A stretch of DNA of 64,000 nt from Lachnospiraceae bacterium (GCA_021772075.1 JAETNQ010000008.1:62001-126000), one strand, 5' to 3'. Positions 9,759 to 19,246 are shown, counted from the first letter of the stretch. Translations and numbers: made by a program. Notes: generated by a model from the letters alone, not told the origin.

Positions 9759-11189
9759 ATGAAAAAGAAAACAATATCTGTTTTACTGGCTGCAGCCATG
9801 GTAATCGGAACGTTTGCTGGCTGCGGTTCATCTCCTGAACCGGCGGCTCCGGCGGAAGAGGCAGCTCCCGCAGAGGAAGCGGCTCCGGCGGAAGAAGAGG
9901 CAGCTCCTGCAGAAGAAGCGGCTCCGGCAGAGGCGGAAGAAGAGGCGGCAGCGCCCGCATTGGAAGGCACTTTGAAAGTAGCGGCATTCGAAGGCGGATA
10001 CGGCGCTGACATGTGGACAGAGGTATGCAAGGCATTCGAAGCATCCCATCCCGGCGTAACAGTAGAACTTACTGTTGACAAGAAAATTGAAGACGTTATC
10101 ACTCCCGGCATGAAAGCCGGCGATTATCCGGATGTTGTTCATTGCGCGACAGGGCGTGAAGCCGGCTTGACAGAAACGCTGGCAAGGGAAAAAGGACTGC
10201 TTCCCCTGACGGATGTTATGGAAATGACAGTTCCCGGGGAAGATGTAAAAGTAAAGGATAAGATCGTTCCCGGCTTCCTCGATACTCTGGCAACCAATCC
10301 TTATGGCGACGGCGTAACCTATTATGCGCCGATGTTCTACAGCCCTTGCGGATTATTCTATGACGCAGGCCTTTTGGAAGAAAAAGGCTGGACGCTTCCG
10401 ACTACATGGGATGAGATGTGGGAGTTAGGCGACAAGGCAAAAGCAGAAGGCATTTCCTTATTTACATATCCGACCACGGGATACTTTGATGCATTTATGT
10501 TTGCGTTGTTGGCTTCCTCGGGTGGATCCAGCTTCTTTGACGAGTGCATGACATACAGCGAAGGCGTATGGGAGTCCGAAGATGCAAGGAAAGTATTTGA
10601 CATCGTTGCAAAACTGGCTGAGTATACAGAGCCTACGACAGTAGCAAATGCTAACAATGAAAGCTTTACAAAGAACCAGCAGCTGATTCTGGACGACAAG
10701 GCGATCTTCTGCCCGAACGGCACATGGCTTCCCGGCGAAATGGCAGACGCTCCGAGAAGCGAGAACTTCAAATGGGGCTTCACGGCAATTCCTGCTGTAA
10801 ATGCTGGCGGCGCTGGATGTTCTTTCTGCTGGTTTGAGCAGATGTGGATTCCTGCAGCAGCAGAAAACCAGGATCTTGCGAAAGAATTCGTAGCTTATAT
10901 GTATTCCGATGAAGCAGCAGCTATCTTCGCTGCATCCAATGCAATCCAGCCTATCGTAGGCATCGGCGAAAGCCTGGAAGGCGACAACCAGCTGTTCTAT
11001 AGCGTATATGATTCAGGCGCTACAGCAGTTATGGGGACTTTTGCAGCTACCACACCGGTAGAAGGCACAACGATGGCAGATGCTCTGTTTGAAACAGTAA
11101 ACAGTATCGTAAGCGGTGACAAGACTGTGGACGAATGGATCGCAGCAGTTACAGAAGTAAGCGATAAGTACAGGGCGGCAATGGAATAA
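9759..11189 (+). CDS. ABC transporter sugar-binding lipoprotein
   Basis: Extracellular solute-binding protein of the carbohydrate-uptake CUT1 type, anchored to the outer face of the membrane. It has 476 residues: a signal peptide with lipobox FAGC (lipidated Cys22), then a low-complexity Ala/Glu/Pro tether at about residues 25-66, then the binding domain beginning ALEGTLKVAAFEGGYG. ATG 9759 follows AAAGGAGG at 9745-9752. Two permease genes follow in the same direction. Given the GH112 phosphorylase and hexosamine kinase, the likely ligand is galacto-N-biose and/or lacto-N-biose, from mucin or milk glycans; this is inference. The charged tether is longer than in most such proteins. Confidence 0.9.
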   Translation: MKKKTISVLLAAAMVIGTFAGCGSSPEPAAPAEEAAPAEEAAPAEEEAAPAEEAAPAEAEEEAAAPALEGTLKVAAFEGGYGADMWTEVCKAFEASHPGVTVELTVDKKIEDVITPGMKAGDYPDVVHCATGREAGLTETLAREKGLLPLTDVMEMTVPGEDVKVKDKIVPGFLDTLATNPYGDGVTYYAPMFYSPCGLFYDAGLLEEKGWTLPTTWDEMWELGDKAKAEGISLFTYPTTGYFDAFMFALLASSGGSSFFDECMTYSEGVWESEDARKVFDIVAKLAEYTEPTTVANANNESFTKNQQLILDDKAIFCPNGTWLPGEMADAPRSENFKWGFTAIPAVNAGGAGCSFCWFEQMWIPAAAENQDLAKEFVAYMYSDEAAAIFAASNAIQPIVGIGESLEGDNQLFYSVYDSGATAVMGTFAATTPVEGTTMADALFETVNSIVSGDKTVDEWIAAVTEVSDKYRAAME

Positions 11190-11215
11190 AATTGTTGAAT
11201 AAAGAGTATTAAGCA

Positions 11216-11250
11216 TGGGACATGCACGGAATAATCCCCGGCATGTCCCA
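11216..11250 (+). terminator. Intercistronic hairpin, probable attenuator
   Basis: A 9-bp stem (TGGGACATG with CATGTCCCA) is followed by ATTTTAT, between the binding-protein and first permease genes. Such hairpins typically lower permease expression relative to binding protein or stabilise the upstream mRNA. Confidence 0.55.
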
Positions 11251-11284
11251 ATTTTATAAGAATGGGAACAGAATGGAGGTCATT

Positions 11285-12178
11285 ATGAAGAACACGAAAG
11301 CAAAGAAGGCGTTTATTGTTACCTGTGTGGCGCCGGCAACACTGTTATTCATTATATTTATGATTGTTCCGACAATTAAGGTATTTAATATGTCATTATA
11401 CAAATGGGGCGGGTTTTCCAATACAAAGCAGTTCGTCGGCTTGTCGAACTTCAAGCTTCTCATGAGCGATAGTAATTTCTTCCGTTCCTTCCAAAATACC
11501 ATATTGTTGATTACATTAGTAACGATAGTGACAATGGCATTCGCCCTTATTTTTGCGGCTATTTTGTCAAGGGAAAAAATTGTGGGGCAGAACTTTTTCC
11601 GAATTGTATTTTATATTCCGAATATTCTGTCGGTAGTAGTTATTTCCGCTATTTTCTCTGCTATTTATGACCCGAATAACGGGCTGTTGAACAGCATCCT
11701 TTCTATATTCAGGGGAAAAGACGCTACACCGATCTTATGGATGGGGGATCAGAAGATCGTTATTTATTCGCTGGTTATCGCGATGATATGGCAGGCGATC
11801 GGTTATTATATGGTTATGTATATGGCCAGCATGGCAAGTGTGCCGGAGAGTCTGTATGAGTCGGCAAATCTGGAAGGAGCCGGAAGGATCAGGCAGTTTT
11901 TTGATATTACGCTCCCTTTGATCTGGACGAATATACGAACCACTCTTACGTTTTTTGTTATCAGTTCCATTAACTTAAGCTTCCTGTTTGTAAAAGCAAT
12001 GACTAACGGCGGACCGGACGGGGCGACGGAAGTATTCCTGAGCTATATGTACCAGCAGGCGTATACCAACTCCTCTTATGGCTATGGTATGGCGATCGGC
12101 GTATTGGTATTTTTATTCTCCTTCGCGCTTTCCGCAGTGGTAAATGCAGCAACGAAGCGTGAACCGTTGGAATTCTAA
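11285..12178 (+). CDS. ABC sugar transporter permease (MalF/LacF type)
   Basis: Inner-membrane subunit of the carbohydrate importer, 297 residues with six predicted membrane segments. The EAA cytoplasmic loop that docks the ATPase is seen as ESANLEGAGRIRQFFDITLPL near residues 195-215. ATG 11285 is preceded by GGAGG six bases upstream; the frame continues upstream through the intercistronic hairpin, which is not expected to be translated. It is separated from the next permease by only 9 nt. No ATP-binding subunit is encoded in the operon, so a shared MsmK-type ATPase encoded elsewhere is likely. Confidence 0.92.
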   Translation: MKNTKAKKAFIVTCVAPATLLFIIFMIVPTIKVFNMSLYKWGGFSNTKQFVGLSNFKLLMSDSNFFRSFQNTILLITLVTIVTMAFALIFAAILSREKIVGQNFFRIVFYIPNILSVVVISAIFSAIYDPNNGLLNSILSIFRGKDATPILWMGDQKIVIYSLVIAMIWQAIGYYMVMYMASMASVPESLYESANLEGAGRIRQFFDITLPLIWTNIRTTLTFFVISSINLSFLFVKAMTNGGPDGATEVFLSYMYQQAYTNSSYGYGMAIGVLVFLFSFALSAVVNAATKREPLEF

Positions 12179-12187
12179 GGAGGTGGA

Positions 12188-13072
12188 ATGATGGATCGTA
12201 AGAAAATCACTGCAAATGATAAAGTAGTAAAAGTATTTATATACATAGCGCTGTTGATGCTGGCGATCAGCATTATCGTGCCTGTGGCATGGGTATTTAT
12301 GGCATCCGTAAAAGAAAATTCCGAGTTTTACGGCAATCCATGGACATTGCCCAAAGGACTGTATTTCCAGAATTTTGCCGATGCGTTTGAAAAGGCAAGC
12401 ATGGGTTCCTATATGGTCAATTCGGTGATTGTTACGGTGCTGGCTCTGATCCTGCTTCTGGTGATTGCGCTTCCGGCGGCGTATACGCTTGCCAGATATA
12501 AGTTCATGGGAAGCAAGCTTTTGAATATAGCGTTTATGGCAGGATTGTTTATTAATGTAAACTATATTGTAGTACCTATTTTCCTCATGCTGGTAGATGC
12601 GGATAAGGTGATGAAGTCGTGGTTCGGCTCCGGGCTGTTTTTGAACAATCTGTTTATTACCGCGCTGGTATATGCTTCGACGGCGCTGCCTTTTACCATA
12701 TATCTCTTGTCCGGTTTCTTTGTGACGATTCCGAAGGATTATGAAGAGGCGGCATTTGTAGACGGAAGCGGATATTTCAGGACGATGGTAACGATTATGA
12801 TGCCGATGGCAAAGCCGAGTATTATTACGGTTATTTTATTCAATTTCCTCTCTTTCTGGAATGAGTATATTATTTCCATGACATTGCTTACCAAGGAGAA
12901 TAAAACCTTGCCGGTAGGTTTGATGCAGCTGATGCAGGCGCAGAAAGCGGCGGCAAATTACGGCCAGTTATATGCGGGTCTTGTTATTGTCATGCTGCCG
13001 ACGCTGATTCTGTATATGATGATGCAGAAGAAACTGACGCAGGGTATGAGCCTTGGCGGATTGAAGGGCTAA
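12188..13072 (+). CDS. ABC sugar transporter permease (MalG/LacG type)
   Basis: Second membrane subunit of the importer, about 293 residues and six membrane segments. The EAA loop is seen as EEAAFVDGSGYFRTMVTIMMP around residue 195. Two consecutive ATG codons (12188 and 12191) follow AAGGAGG at 12177-12183; the second gives the better 7-nt spacing. It is followed closely by the small membrane protein gene and the GH112 gene, so the whole set is probably one transcript from the promoter near 9651. Confidence 0.92.
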   Translation: MMDRKKITANDKVVKVFIYIALLMLAISIIVPVAWVFMASVKENSEFYGNPWTLPKGLYFQNFADAFEKASMGSYMVNSVIVTVLALILLLVIALPAAYTLARYKFMGSKLLNIAFMAGLFINVNYIVVPIFLMLVDADKVMKSWFGSGLFLNNLFITALVYASTALPFTIYLLSGFFVTIPKDYEEAAFVDGSGYFRTMVTIMMPMAKPSIITVILFNFLSFWNEYIISMTLLTKENKTLPVGLMQLMQAQKAAANYGQLYAGLVIVMLPTLILYMMMQKKLTQGMSLGGLKG

Positions 13073-13102
13073 AGACCTTTCGGAAGATAGGAGGAAATGG
13101 AT

Positions 13103-13273
13103 ATGAATAAATGGGTAAATGTAATCATTAATATTGTGATATTTGTGGTATGCATTATGCTTATCTGTACACAGCAAAGAAACGTCGGGCCGAAAGGACT
13201 TGGTATAATGGTAGTAGGGCTGGCGGGGATCTTGTTTTTGCTTTATCGTTACAACAAGCAATATACGAAGTAG
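13103..13273 (+). CDS. Small two-helix membrane protein of the galacto-N-biose operon
   Basis: A 56-residue open frame (ATG 13103, stop TAG 13271-13273) that is too short for usual ORF cut-offs. A GGAGGA site at 13090-13095 is 7 nt upstream of ATG 13103; an in-frame ATG at 13097 would be too close. It has two hydrophobic segments, roughly residues 5-22 (VIINIVIFVVCIMLIC) and 32-47 (LGIMVVGLAGILFLLY), with a QQRNVGPKG turn and a basic tail. It lies 30 nt after the permease and 43 nt before the phosphorylase, on the same strand. I do not recognise a named family with certainty. Its position suggests a transporter accessory or membrane tether, but that is speculation. Confidence 0.75.
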   Translation: MNKWVNVIINIVIFVVCIMLICTQQRNVGPKGLGIMVVGLAGILFLLYRYNKQYTK

Positions 13274-13316
13274 ATGTCGGACATGACGGAAACGGATGGA
13301 CGGTGAGGAGGAGAAT

Positions 13317-15473
13317 ATGAGTATGACAGGAAGGCTGACACTGCCTACCGATATAGATATGGTGGATGAAACAATACGTTTGAAAAATCTTCTCGGGGCG
13401 GATGCCCTGAGGGATTGCGACGGAACGGCGATGCCGGAGGAACTTCTGTCGCAGGATGGGAAGAAGTATGCCACTTATTATACTACCAGGAAAGATAATG
13501 AGTGGGCGAATGCGAATCCTGATGAAGTACAGCAGGAATATTTAATCAGCGAAAGGATTACAGCCAGGGATACCAGGCTGCGCATTAAGCTGATGAAGGG
13601 ATTCCATACGGAGCAGTTGAAAGTAAATAATATTGACGACCCGAAGAGATGGTGGGAGGTTATCGACAGAACGACCGGAGAGGTGGTACCGACGGATCGG
13701 TGGGAATATGATGCCGAAACGGAGGAAGTGGAACTGGAGAGTATAAAATACCACCAGTATACGGTGAGCTTTCTGGCTTTCCTTATATGGGATCCGGTGC
13801 ATATGTATAATTTTATTACGAATGACTGGAAGGATGCCCCCCACCAGCTCACTTATGACGTAAGACAGCCGAAGACGCAGGAATACGTCAAGAAAAAGAT
13901 GAAAAAGTGGTGCGAGGACAACCCGGATATCGATGTGGTGCGCTTTACGACCTTTTTCCATCAGTTTACCCTTACTTTTGATGAGAAAAAACGGGAAAAA
14001 TATGTGGAGTGGTTTGGCTACAGCGCAAGCGTAAGCCCGTATATCTTGGAAAAGTTTGAAAAATGGGCCGGCTATAAGTTCCGCCCGGAGTTTATCGTGG
14101 ATCAAGGATACCATAATTCCATTTTCCGTGTACCAAGCAAAGAGTTTAAGGATTTTATAGAATTCCAGCAGATTGAAGTAAGCAAACTGGCGAAAGAACT
14201 GGTGGATATCGTGCATTCTTACGGGAAAGAAGCGATGATGTTCCTGGGAGACCATTGGATCGGCACGGAACCCTTTGGGAAATATTTTGCCAATATCGGT
14301 CTGGATGCGGTAGTGGGTTCCGTGGGCGACGGCGTGACCCTGCGGATGATTTCGGATATCAAAGGCGTAAAATATACGGAAGGACGGCTTCTGCCTTATT
14401 TCTTCCCGGATGTATTCTGCAAGGGAGGAGACCCGATCGGAGAAGCCCAGGAAAACTGGATAAAAGCGAGAAGGGCTATTCTGCGTTCGCCTTTGGACCG
14501 TATCGGCTACGGCGGATATTTAAAGCTGGCTTCCGAATGGCCGGGCTTTATCGATGAAATACGGCATGTAGTAGAGGAGTTCCGGCAGATCCATGAAAAC
14601 ATGCAGGAAACGAAGGCATATACGGCGCCTTTTAAAGTGGCTATTCTGAACTGCTGGGGCAATTTAAGAAGATGGATGGCAAATCAGGTTCATCATGCGA
14701 TCTGGCACAGGGAGATTTATTCCTATGTCGGGATCATCGAATGCCTGAGCGGCATGCCCTTTGATGTGGAGTTTATTACTTTTGATGAAGTAAGGAACGG
14801 AATACCCGAAGATATTAAAGTCATAATTAACGCAGGCGATGCATATACCGCTTTCAGCGGCGCGGAAAACTGGAAGGATGAAAAGGTCGTTACCGCTATC
14901 CGCGAATTCGTCGATAACGGGGGCGGTTTTATCGGAGTCGGCGAACCGAGCGCATATCAGTTTGAAGGACGTTATTTCCAGTTGAGCGACGTGCTTGGAG
15001 TGGATAAAGAAACAGGTTTTTCCCTTAGCACGGATAAGTATAACGAACTCAATGCCGAGCATTTTATTCTGGAGGATATTGAAGGAGAGATCGATTTCGG
15101 CGAGGGAATGGACAGGATCTACGCCCAGGGGGAAAACTACCAGATACTGAATATGGACAAGGAATACTGCCGTCTGGTAGTGAATGAATATGGAAAGGGA
15201 CGCGGTGTTTATTTTGCGGGTCTGCCTTATTCCCCCCAGAACTGCAGGGTGCTGTTAAGAGCCATTTATTACGCGGCGGGCATGGAAGAGGAAATGAAGA
15301 AATATTACGTGACCAACGTGGATACGGAAGTAACAGTATTTGAAAAAACAAGGAAAATTGCCGTAATTAACAATGCAAGGGAAGAGAAGTATACCGAATT
15401 GTTTGTAAACGGCGAAAAGATGTGCGAACTGAATCTGAAACCTATGGAAATGCGATGGGTGGATTTTCAGTAG
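13317..15473 (+). CDS. gnpA: GH112 1,3-beta-galactosyl-N-acetylhexosamine phosphorylase
   Basis: Cytoplasmic enzyme that phosphorolyses galacto-N-biose and/or lacto-N-biose to galactose 1-phosphate plus GalNAc or GlcNAc. The 718-residue length and the sequence throughout match the family: an N-terminal TIM-barrel region with RFTTFFHQFTL, DQGYHNSIFRVPSKEF and GDHWIGTEPFGKYF, then the middle GATase-like domain (VAILNCWGNLRRW to the GVGEPSAYQFEGRYFQL segment), then a C-terminal beta domain. ATG 13317 follows GAGGAGGA; the next ATG, 13323, is also possible. It is last in the importer operon; the matching hexosamine 1-kinase gene lies at 7427-8545. GalT and GalE, which complete the pathway in bifidobacteria, are not in the window. 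Substrate preference cannot be told by eye. Confidence 0.93.
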   Translation: MSMTGRLTLPTDIDMVDETIRLKNLLGADALRDCDGTAMPEELLSQDGKKYATYYTTRKDNEWANANPDEVQQEYLISERITARDTRLRIKLMKGFHTEQLKVNNIDDPKRWWEVIDRTTGEVVPTDRWEYDAETEEVELESIKYHQYTVSFLAFLIWDPVHMYNFITNDWKDAPHQLTYDVRQPKTQEYVKKKMKKWCEDNPDIDVVRFTTFFHQFTLTFDEKKREKYVEWFGYSASVSPYILEKFEKWAGYKFRPEFIVDQGYHNSIFRVPSKEFKDFIEFQQIEVSKLAKELVDIVHSYGKEAMMFLGDHWIGTEPFGKYFANIGLDAVVGSVGDGVTLRMISDIKGVKYTEGRLLPYFFPDVFCKGGDPIGEAQENWIKARRAILRSPLDRIGYGGYLKLASEWPGFIDEIRHVVEEFRQIHENMQETKAYTAPFKVAILNCWGNLRRWMANQVHHAIWHREIYSYVGIIECLSGMPFDVEFITFDEVRNGIPEDIKVIINAGDAYTAFSGAENWKDEKVVTAIREFVDNGGGFIGVGEPSAYQFEGRYFQLSDVLGVDKETGFSLSTDKYNELNAEHFILEDIEGEIDFGEGMDRIYAQGENYQILNMDKEYCRLVVNEYGKGRGVYFAGLPYSPQNCRVLLRAIYYAAGMEEEMKKYYVTNVDTEVTVFEKTRKIAVINNAREEKYTELFVNGEKMCELNLKPMEMRWVDFQ

Positions 15474-15517
15474 ATGAGGTATTGTTTTTTATAAATGAAG
15501 AGAAGGTATTAAATAGC

Positions 15518-15550
15518 GGGGGTGTACAGTTTTGGTGACTGTATGCCCCC
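15518..15550 (+). terminator. Terminator-like hairpin after the GH112 gene
   Basis: GGGGGTGTACAGT (15518-15530) pairs with ACTGTATGCCCCC (15538-15550) across a 7-nt loop, followed by a T-rich stretch. It ends the importer/phosphorylase operon, 44 nt after its stop. Confidence 0.6.
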
Positions 15551-15573
15551 TGTTTATATTGGGGGCAGGTGGA

Positions 15574-15921
15574 GGCCATCTATTTTTTCAGACGGCAGGG
15601 CGGCAGGGGGAGAGCCAGGGAAGAGGCGGGGGCAAGAGGCTATCGGGAGGGCAGAATTTCCGACTGGAGCTTCCAATCAGATTTCACTAATGAAATGATG
15701 AAAGGATAAGGCGGCGGACGGGGCGGAAGCGAAAGGCATCCGTGCCTTGCGCTTCCTAAAACCGCATCCATGCGGTTTTCCCCTAGGGTATTGAGCATTT
15801 CATAAGTGAAATTGCTGATTGTACGCAACAGTCGGAAATTCTGCCCTCCCGATAGCCTCTTGCCCCCGCCTCTTCCCTGGCTCTCCCCCTGCCGCCCTGC
15901 CGTCTGAAAAAATGGATGGCC
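15574..15921. repeat. Long-hairpin element, copy A
   Basis: A 348-nt non-coding element filling most of the 577-nt gap between the GH112 and hydratase genes. Arms 15574-15666 and 15829-15921 are each 93 nt and complementary except for one position (the base at 15581). The 162-nt core begins and ends with a second, imperfect inverted repeat (CAATCAG, then ATTTCACTAATGAAATG and its mirror). It holds two hairpins: GGAAGCG/CGCTTCC at 15725-15756 with inner AAGGC/GCCTT and loop ATCCGT, and AAAACCGC/GCGGTTTT at about 15758-15779. A diverged copy lies in reverse orientation at 54441-54780. A frame open on the minus strand (15640-15828) is judged non-coding. Function unknown: structured RNA, miniature mobile element or boundary element are all possible. 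Confidence 0.85.
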
Positions 15922-15926
15922 GCGGG

Positions 15927-15955
15927 TTGCAATGACTTTTCTTTTCCCTTATAAT
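15927..15955 (+). promoter_or_regulatory. Sigma-A promoter for the hydratase gene
   Basis: TTGCAA at 15927-15932, 17 bp, perfect TATAAT at 15950-15955. The minus 35 box begins only 6 bp after the outer end of hairpin element A. The transcript would carry a leader of about 90 nt. Confidence 0.7.
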
Positions 15956-16050
15956 AAAGACTGGTATATTTTTAGATAAAAGTATGCAGTTTAATAGATA
16001 TTTTTGCTGAAGAAACTATGAGAAATAGTACTTAGAAAGAGGAGGACGAT

Positions 16051-18348
16051 ATGATAAATTTGTATGACGGCGGCGTATATTTGGTAAATGGCGAGGAGAT
16101 TGTTCCTGACGGCGCGGATGCGGCGGCAGAGTTAAAGGCAAAGACGGGGAAGGATATCCGTAAGGATCATGCGGCGAAGGGGACGATTGCTTACCGGATT
16201 TTGGAGGAGCATAATACGTCGGGGAATATGGGAAAACTGAAAATAAAGTTTGATAAACTGACTTCCCATGATATTACTTTTGTCGGGATCATACAGACGG
16301 CGAGGGCTTCTGGGCTGGAGAAATTTCCGGTGCCGTATGTGCTGACGAACTGCCATAATTCTCTTTGCGCGGTGGGGGGGACAATCAATGAGGATGACCA
16401 TATGTTTGGACTTACCTGCGCGAAAAAGTACGGCGGGGTCTATGTGCCGCCCCATCAGGCGGTGATCCATCAGTATGCGAGGGAAATGCTGGCGGGAGGA
16501 GGCCGGATGATCCTTGGTTCGGATTCCCATACCCGTTACGGGGCGCTGGGAACAATGGCGATGGGGGAAGGCGGGCCGGAGCTGGTAAAGCAGCTTCTGA
16601 ACCAGACTTACGATATTAATATGCCGGAAGTAGTCGGCGTTTACCTGACGGGGGAGCCTGTGAAAGGAGTCGGGCCGCAGGATGTGGCGCTGGCGATTAT
16701 CGGCGCAGTATTCGGGAATGGCTATGTGAAGAACAAGGTAATGGAATTCGTGGGGCCGGGCGTGGCTTCTTTGAGCGCGGATTTCAGGATCGGCATCGAT
16801 GTTATGACGACGGAAACGACTTGTCTGTCTTCGATTTGGAAAACAGATGGGGAGATTGAGGAATTCTATGAGATCCATGGGAGAAAGGAAGAATATAAGG
16901 AACTGAATCCGGAGGATGTGGCATATTACGACGGAATGATTGTCGTGGATCTGGGGAGCATTCAGCCGATGATCGCAATGCCCTTCCATCCGAGCAATAC
17001 TTATACGATCGAGGAATTGAATGCAAATCTGGAGGATATCCTGGAGGATGTGGAAAAGCGGGCGGCAGTAAGCTTGGACGGCGCGGTGAACCTGGCATTA
17101 AAAGATAAAGTGAGAAACGGCAAGTTTTATGTGGATCAGGGAATTATCGCAGGCTGTGCGGGCGGCGGCTTTGAAAATATCTGTGCGGCGGCAGATATCC
17201 TGAAGGGGTCTTATATCGGTTCCGATGGATTCACGTTGAGCGTATATCCAGCTTCCATGCCGGTATATATGGAGCTGATTAAAAATGGATGCGCGGCAGC
17301 TTTGATGGAAACGGGGGCGGTGTTGAAGACAGCATTCTGCGGGCCTTGTTTCGGCGCGGGGGATACTCCGGCAAATCATGCGTTCAGCATCCGGCATTCC
17401 ACGAGGAATTTCCCGAATAGGGAAGGATCTAAGCTGCAAAACGGGCAGATATCGTCCGTAGCTCTTATGGATGCCCGTTCGATTGCGGCTACCAGCGCAA
17501 ATAAAGGCGTGTTGACGCCAGCTACCGATTTTGATGGGAATATCGGGAAATATAAATATCATTTTGATTCCAATATATATGCAAACAGGGTCTTTGATTC
17601 CAAAGGCATTGCTGACCCGTCCGTAGAAATACAGTTTGGGCCGAATATCAAGGATTGGCCGAAAATGTGCGAGCTGCCGGAAAATCTGGTGCTTCAGGTG
17701 GTGTCCGAGATCCACGATCCGGTAACGACGACGGATGAACTGATCCCTTCGGGGGAAACTTCTTCGTACCGCTCCAATCCGCTTGGGCTGGCGGAGTTTA
17801 CGCTGTCCAGAAAAGATCCGGCTTATGTGGGGAGGGCAAAGAATATCCAGGAGGCGCAGACGGCGGTAATGGAAGGAAAATGCCCGTTGGAGGCGAAGCC
17901 GGAATTGAGGCCGGTAATGGAAAGCATTCAGAAGATGTATCCCGAAGCGGGAGAGGGAAATGTGGGCTTCGGCTCTACGATTTTTGCGGTAAAGCCGGGC
18001 GACGGTTCCGCAAGGGAACAGGCGGCCTCCTGTCAGAAGGTGCTTGGCGGATGGGCGAATATTGCCAGCGAATATGCGACAAAGAGATACCGCTCCAACC
18101 TGGTCAACTGGGGAATGCTTCCGTTTACCATCGAAGGGGATGATAAGCAGCTTCCGTTTAAAAACCTGGATTATCTTTTCCTGCCGGATATCAGAAAAGC
18201 GGTAGAAGAAAAGGCAGACCATATCAGGGCTTATACGGTCGGCGGCGAGGGGATGAAAGAGTTTGTGCTTTCCCTCGGCGAATTGACGGATGAAGAACGG
18301 CAGATTATTTTAAAGGGATGTCTGATTAATTATAACAGGGTTTCATAA
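16051..18348 (+). CDS. Aconitase-superfamily hydratase (YbhJ-like)
   Basis: Predicted [4Fe-4S] hydro-lyase of the aconitase/isopropylmalate-isomerase superfamily; the substrate is unknown. It has 765 residues, close to E. coli YbhJ. Superfamily signatures seen: [22 protein letters not shown] near residue 150, [10 protein letters not shown] with the first cluster ligand C369, and [10 protein letters not shown] with C430 and C433, followed by [12 protein letters not shown]. All three expected cluster cysteines are therefore present. A swivel-domain-like C-terminal region follows. ATG 16051 has GAGGAGGA 7 nt upstream. It has its own promoter next to hairpin element A; the amidase gene follows closely. 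It is not a canonical citrate-cycle AcnA/AcnB by sequence, so the physiological reaction should not be assumed. Confidence 0.82.
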   Translation: MINLYDGGVYLVNGEEIVPDGADAAAELKAKTGKDIRKDHAAKGTIAYRILEEHNTSGNMGKLKIKFDKLTSHDITFVGIIQTARASGLEKFPVPYVLTNCHNSLCAVGGTINEDDHMFGLTCAKKYGGVYVPPHQAVIHQYAREMLAGGGRMILGSDSHTRYGALGTMAMGEGGPELVKQLLNQTYDINMPEVVGVYLTGEPVKGVGPQDVALAIIGAVFGNGYVKNKVMEFVGPGVASLSADFRIGIDVMTTETTCLSSIWKTDGEIEEFYEIHGRKEEYKELNPEDVAYYDGMIVVDLGSIQPMIAMPFHPSNTYTIEELNANLEDILEDVEKRAAVSLDGAVNLALKDKVRNGKFYVDQGIIAGCAGGGFENICAAADILKGSYIGSDGFTLSVYPASMPVYMELIKNGCAAALMETGAVLKTAFCGPCFGAGDTPANHAFSIRHSTRNFPNREGSKLQNGQISSVALMDARSIAATSANKGVLTPATDFDGNIGKYKYHFDSNIYANRVFDSKGIADPSVEIQFGPNIKDWPKMCELPENLVLQVVSEIHDPVTTTDELIPSGETSSYRSNPLGLAEFTLSRKDPAYVGRAKNIQEAQTAVMEGKCPLEAKPELRPVMESIQKMYPEAGEGNVGFGSTIFAVKPGDGSAREQAASCQKVLGGWANIASEYATKRYRSNLVNWGMLPFTIEGDDKQLPFKNLDYLFLPDIRKAVEEKADHIRAYTVGGEGMKEFVLSLGELTDEERQIILKGCLINYNRVS

Positions 18349-18378
18349 AAGAAAATGGAAACGGAGGGACAGTGCAAA

Positions 18379-19125
18379 ATGACAAAGGGAAAAAAATCGT
18401 TTTTCGCGGGTATGTGTATGGCGCTTGTTTTGTGCCTGGCATGTGTATACAGCACGGACGCGAGGGCGGAAGAAGGGGAAAAGAAGCAGACAGGAAACGG
18501 GCATCTGATTGCTATCGATGCGGGGCACCAGTCGAAGGCCAACAGCGAAAAGGAACCGGTGGGGCCGGGGGCATCGGAAATGAAGATGAAGGTAAGCGGA
18601 GGAACGAAGGGAGTATCCACTGGCGTATATGAATACGAGCTGACGCTGGAAGTGTCCCTGAAGCTGAAAGAGGAACTGGAAAACAGGGGATATGAGGTTT
18701 ATATGGTAAGGGAAAGCCATGATGTGAATATCAGCAATTCCGAAAGGGCGCAGATGGCTTACGATTCGGGTGCGGAAGTGTTTGTCAGGATCCATGCCAA
18801 CGGTTCGGAGAATAAAAAGGCGAATGGAGCGATGACGATATGCCCTACGGAGAAAAATCCTTATGTGGCCGGCCTGTACGGCGAGAGCAGACGGCTTTCC
18901 GAGTTGGTGCTGGACGGATTGACTGCCAGTACGGGATGCAAAAAGGAAAAGGTATGGGAAACGGATACCATGAGCGGCATTAATTGGAGCAAAATACCGG
19001 TGACTATCGTGGAAATGGGCTATATGACAAACCCGGAAGAGGATCAGAAAATGGCGGAAGAGGATTACCAGCGGCTGATTGCAGCAGGGGTCGCGGACGG
19101 GATTGACGGGTATTTTGAGGAGTAA
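18379..19125 (+). CDS. Secreted N-acetylmuramoyl-L-alanine amidase (Amidase_3)
   Basis: Zinc amidase cleaving the bond between MurNAc and L-Ala in peptidoglycan, exported to the wall. 248 residues: signal peptide (basic start, hydrophobic core, likely cleavage after TDARA) and one Amidase_3 domain. Seen: AIDAGHQ with the first zinc histidine, the Glu in [22 protein letters not shown] with the second histidine, and [12 protein letters not shown] near the end with the catalytic Glu. ATG 18379 is chosen because GGAGGG lies 10 nt upstream; an in-frame ATG at 18355 has no good site. No wall-binding domain is present. The nearby spoIID and spoIIQ-like genes raise the possibility of a sporulation or germination role. 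Confidence 0.88.
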   Translation: MTKGKKSFFAGMCMALVLCLACVYSTDARAEEGEKKQTGNGHLIAIDAGHQSKANSEKEPVGPGASEMKMKVSGGTKGVSTGVYEYELTLEVSLKLKEELENRGYEVYMVRESHDVNISNSERAQMAYDSGAEVFVRIHANGSENKKANGAMTICPTEKNPYVAGLYGESRRLSELVLDGLTASTGCKKEKVWETDTMSGINWSKIPVTIVEMGYMTNPEEDQKMAEEDYQRLIAAGVADGIDGYFEE

Positions 19126-19246
19126 AATCTAAAGTATTTCCCCTTGTTTCCGATATATAAATTACAAGAACCAGGTACTTCCGGCCGGAATCCTGTTTTT
19201 GAAGTTTATATAGTTGAAATGCGGATAAAGGAAATGGAGGGTAAGA

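Noticed and set aside
15640-15828. 62-codon minus-strand frame inside hairpin A, similar at its ends to a plus-strand frame in hairpin B
   Set aside because: The peptide similarity (NFTYEM, ISLVKSD) comes from the conserved terminal repeats; the middle is not conserved as protein, while base pairing is. No ribosome site.
17098-18222. 374-codon antisense frame in the hydratase gene
   Set aside because: Antisense shadow; the aconitase-family signatures are on the plus strand.
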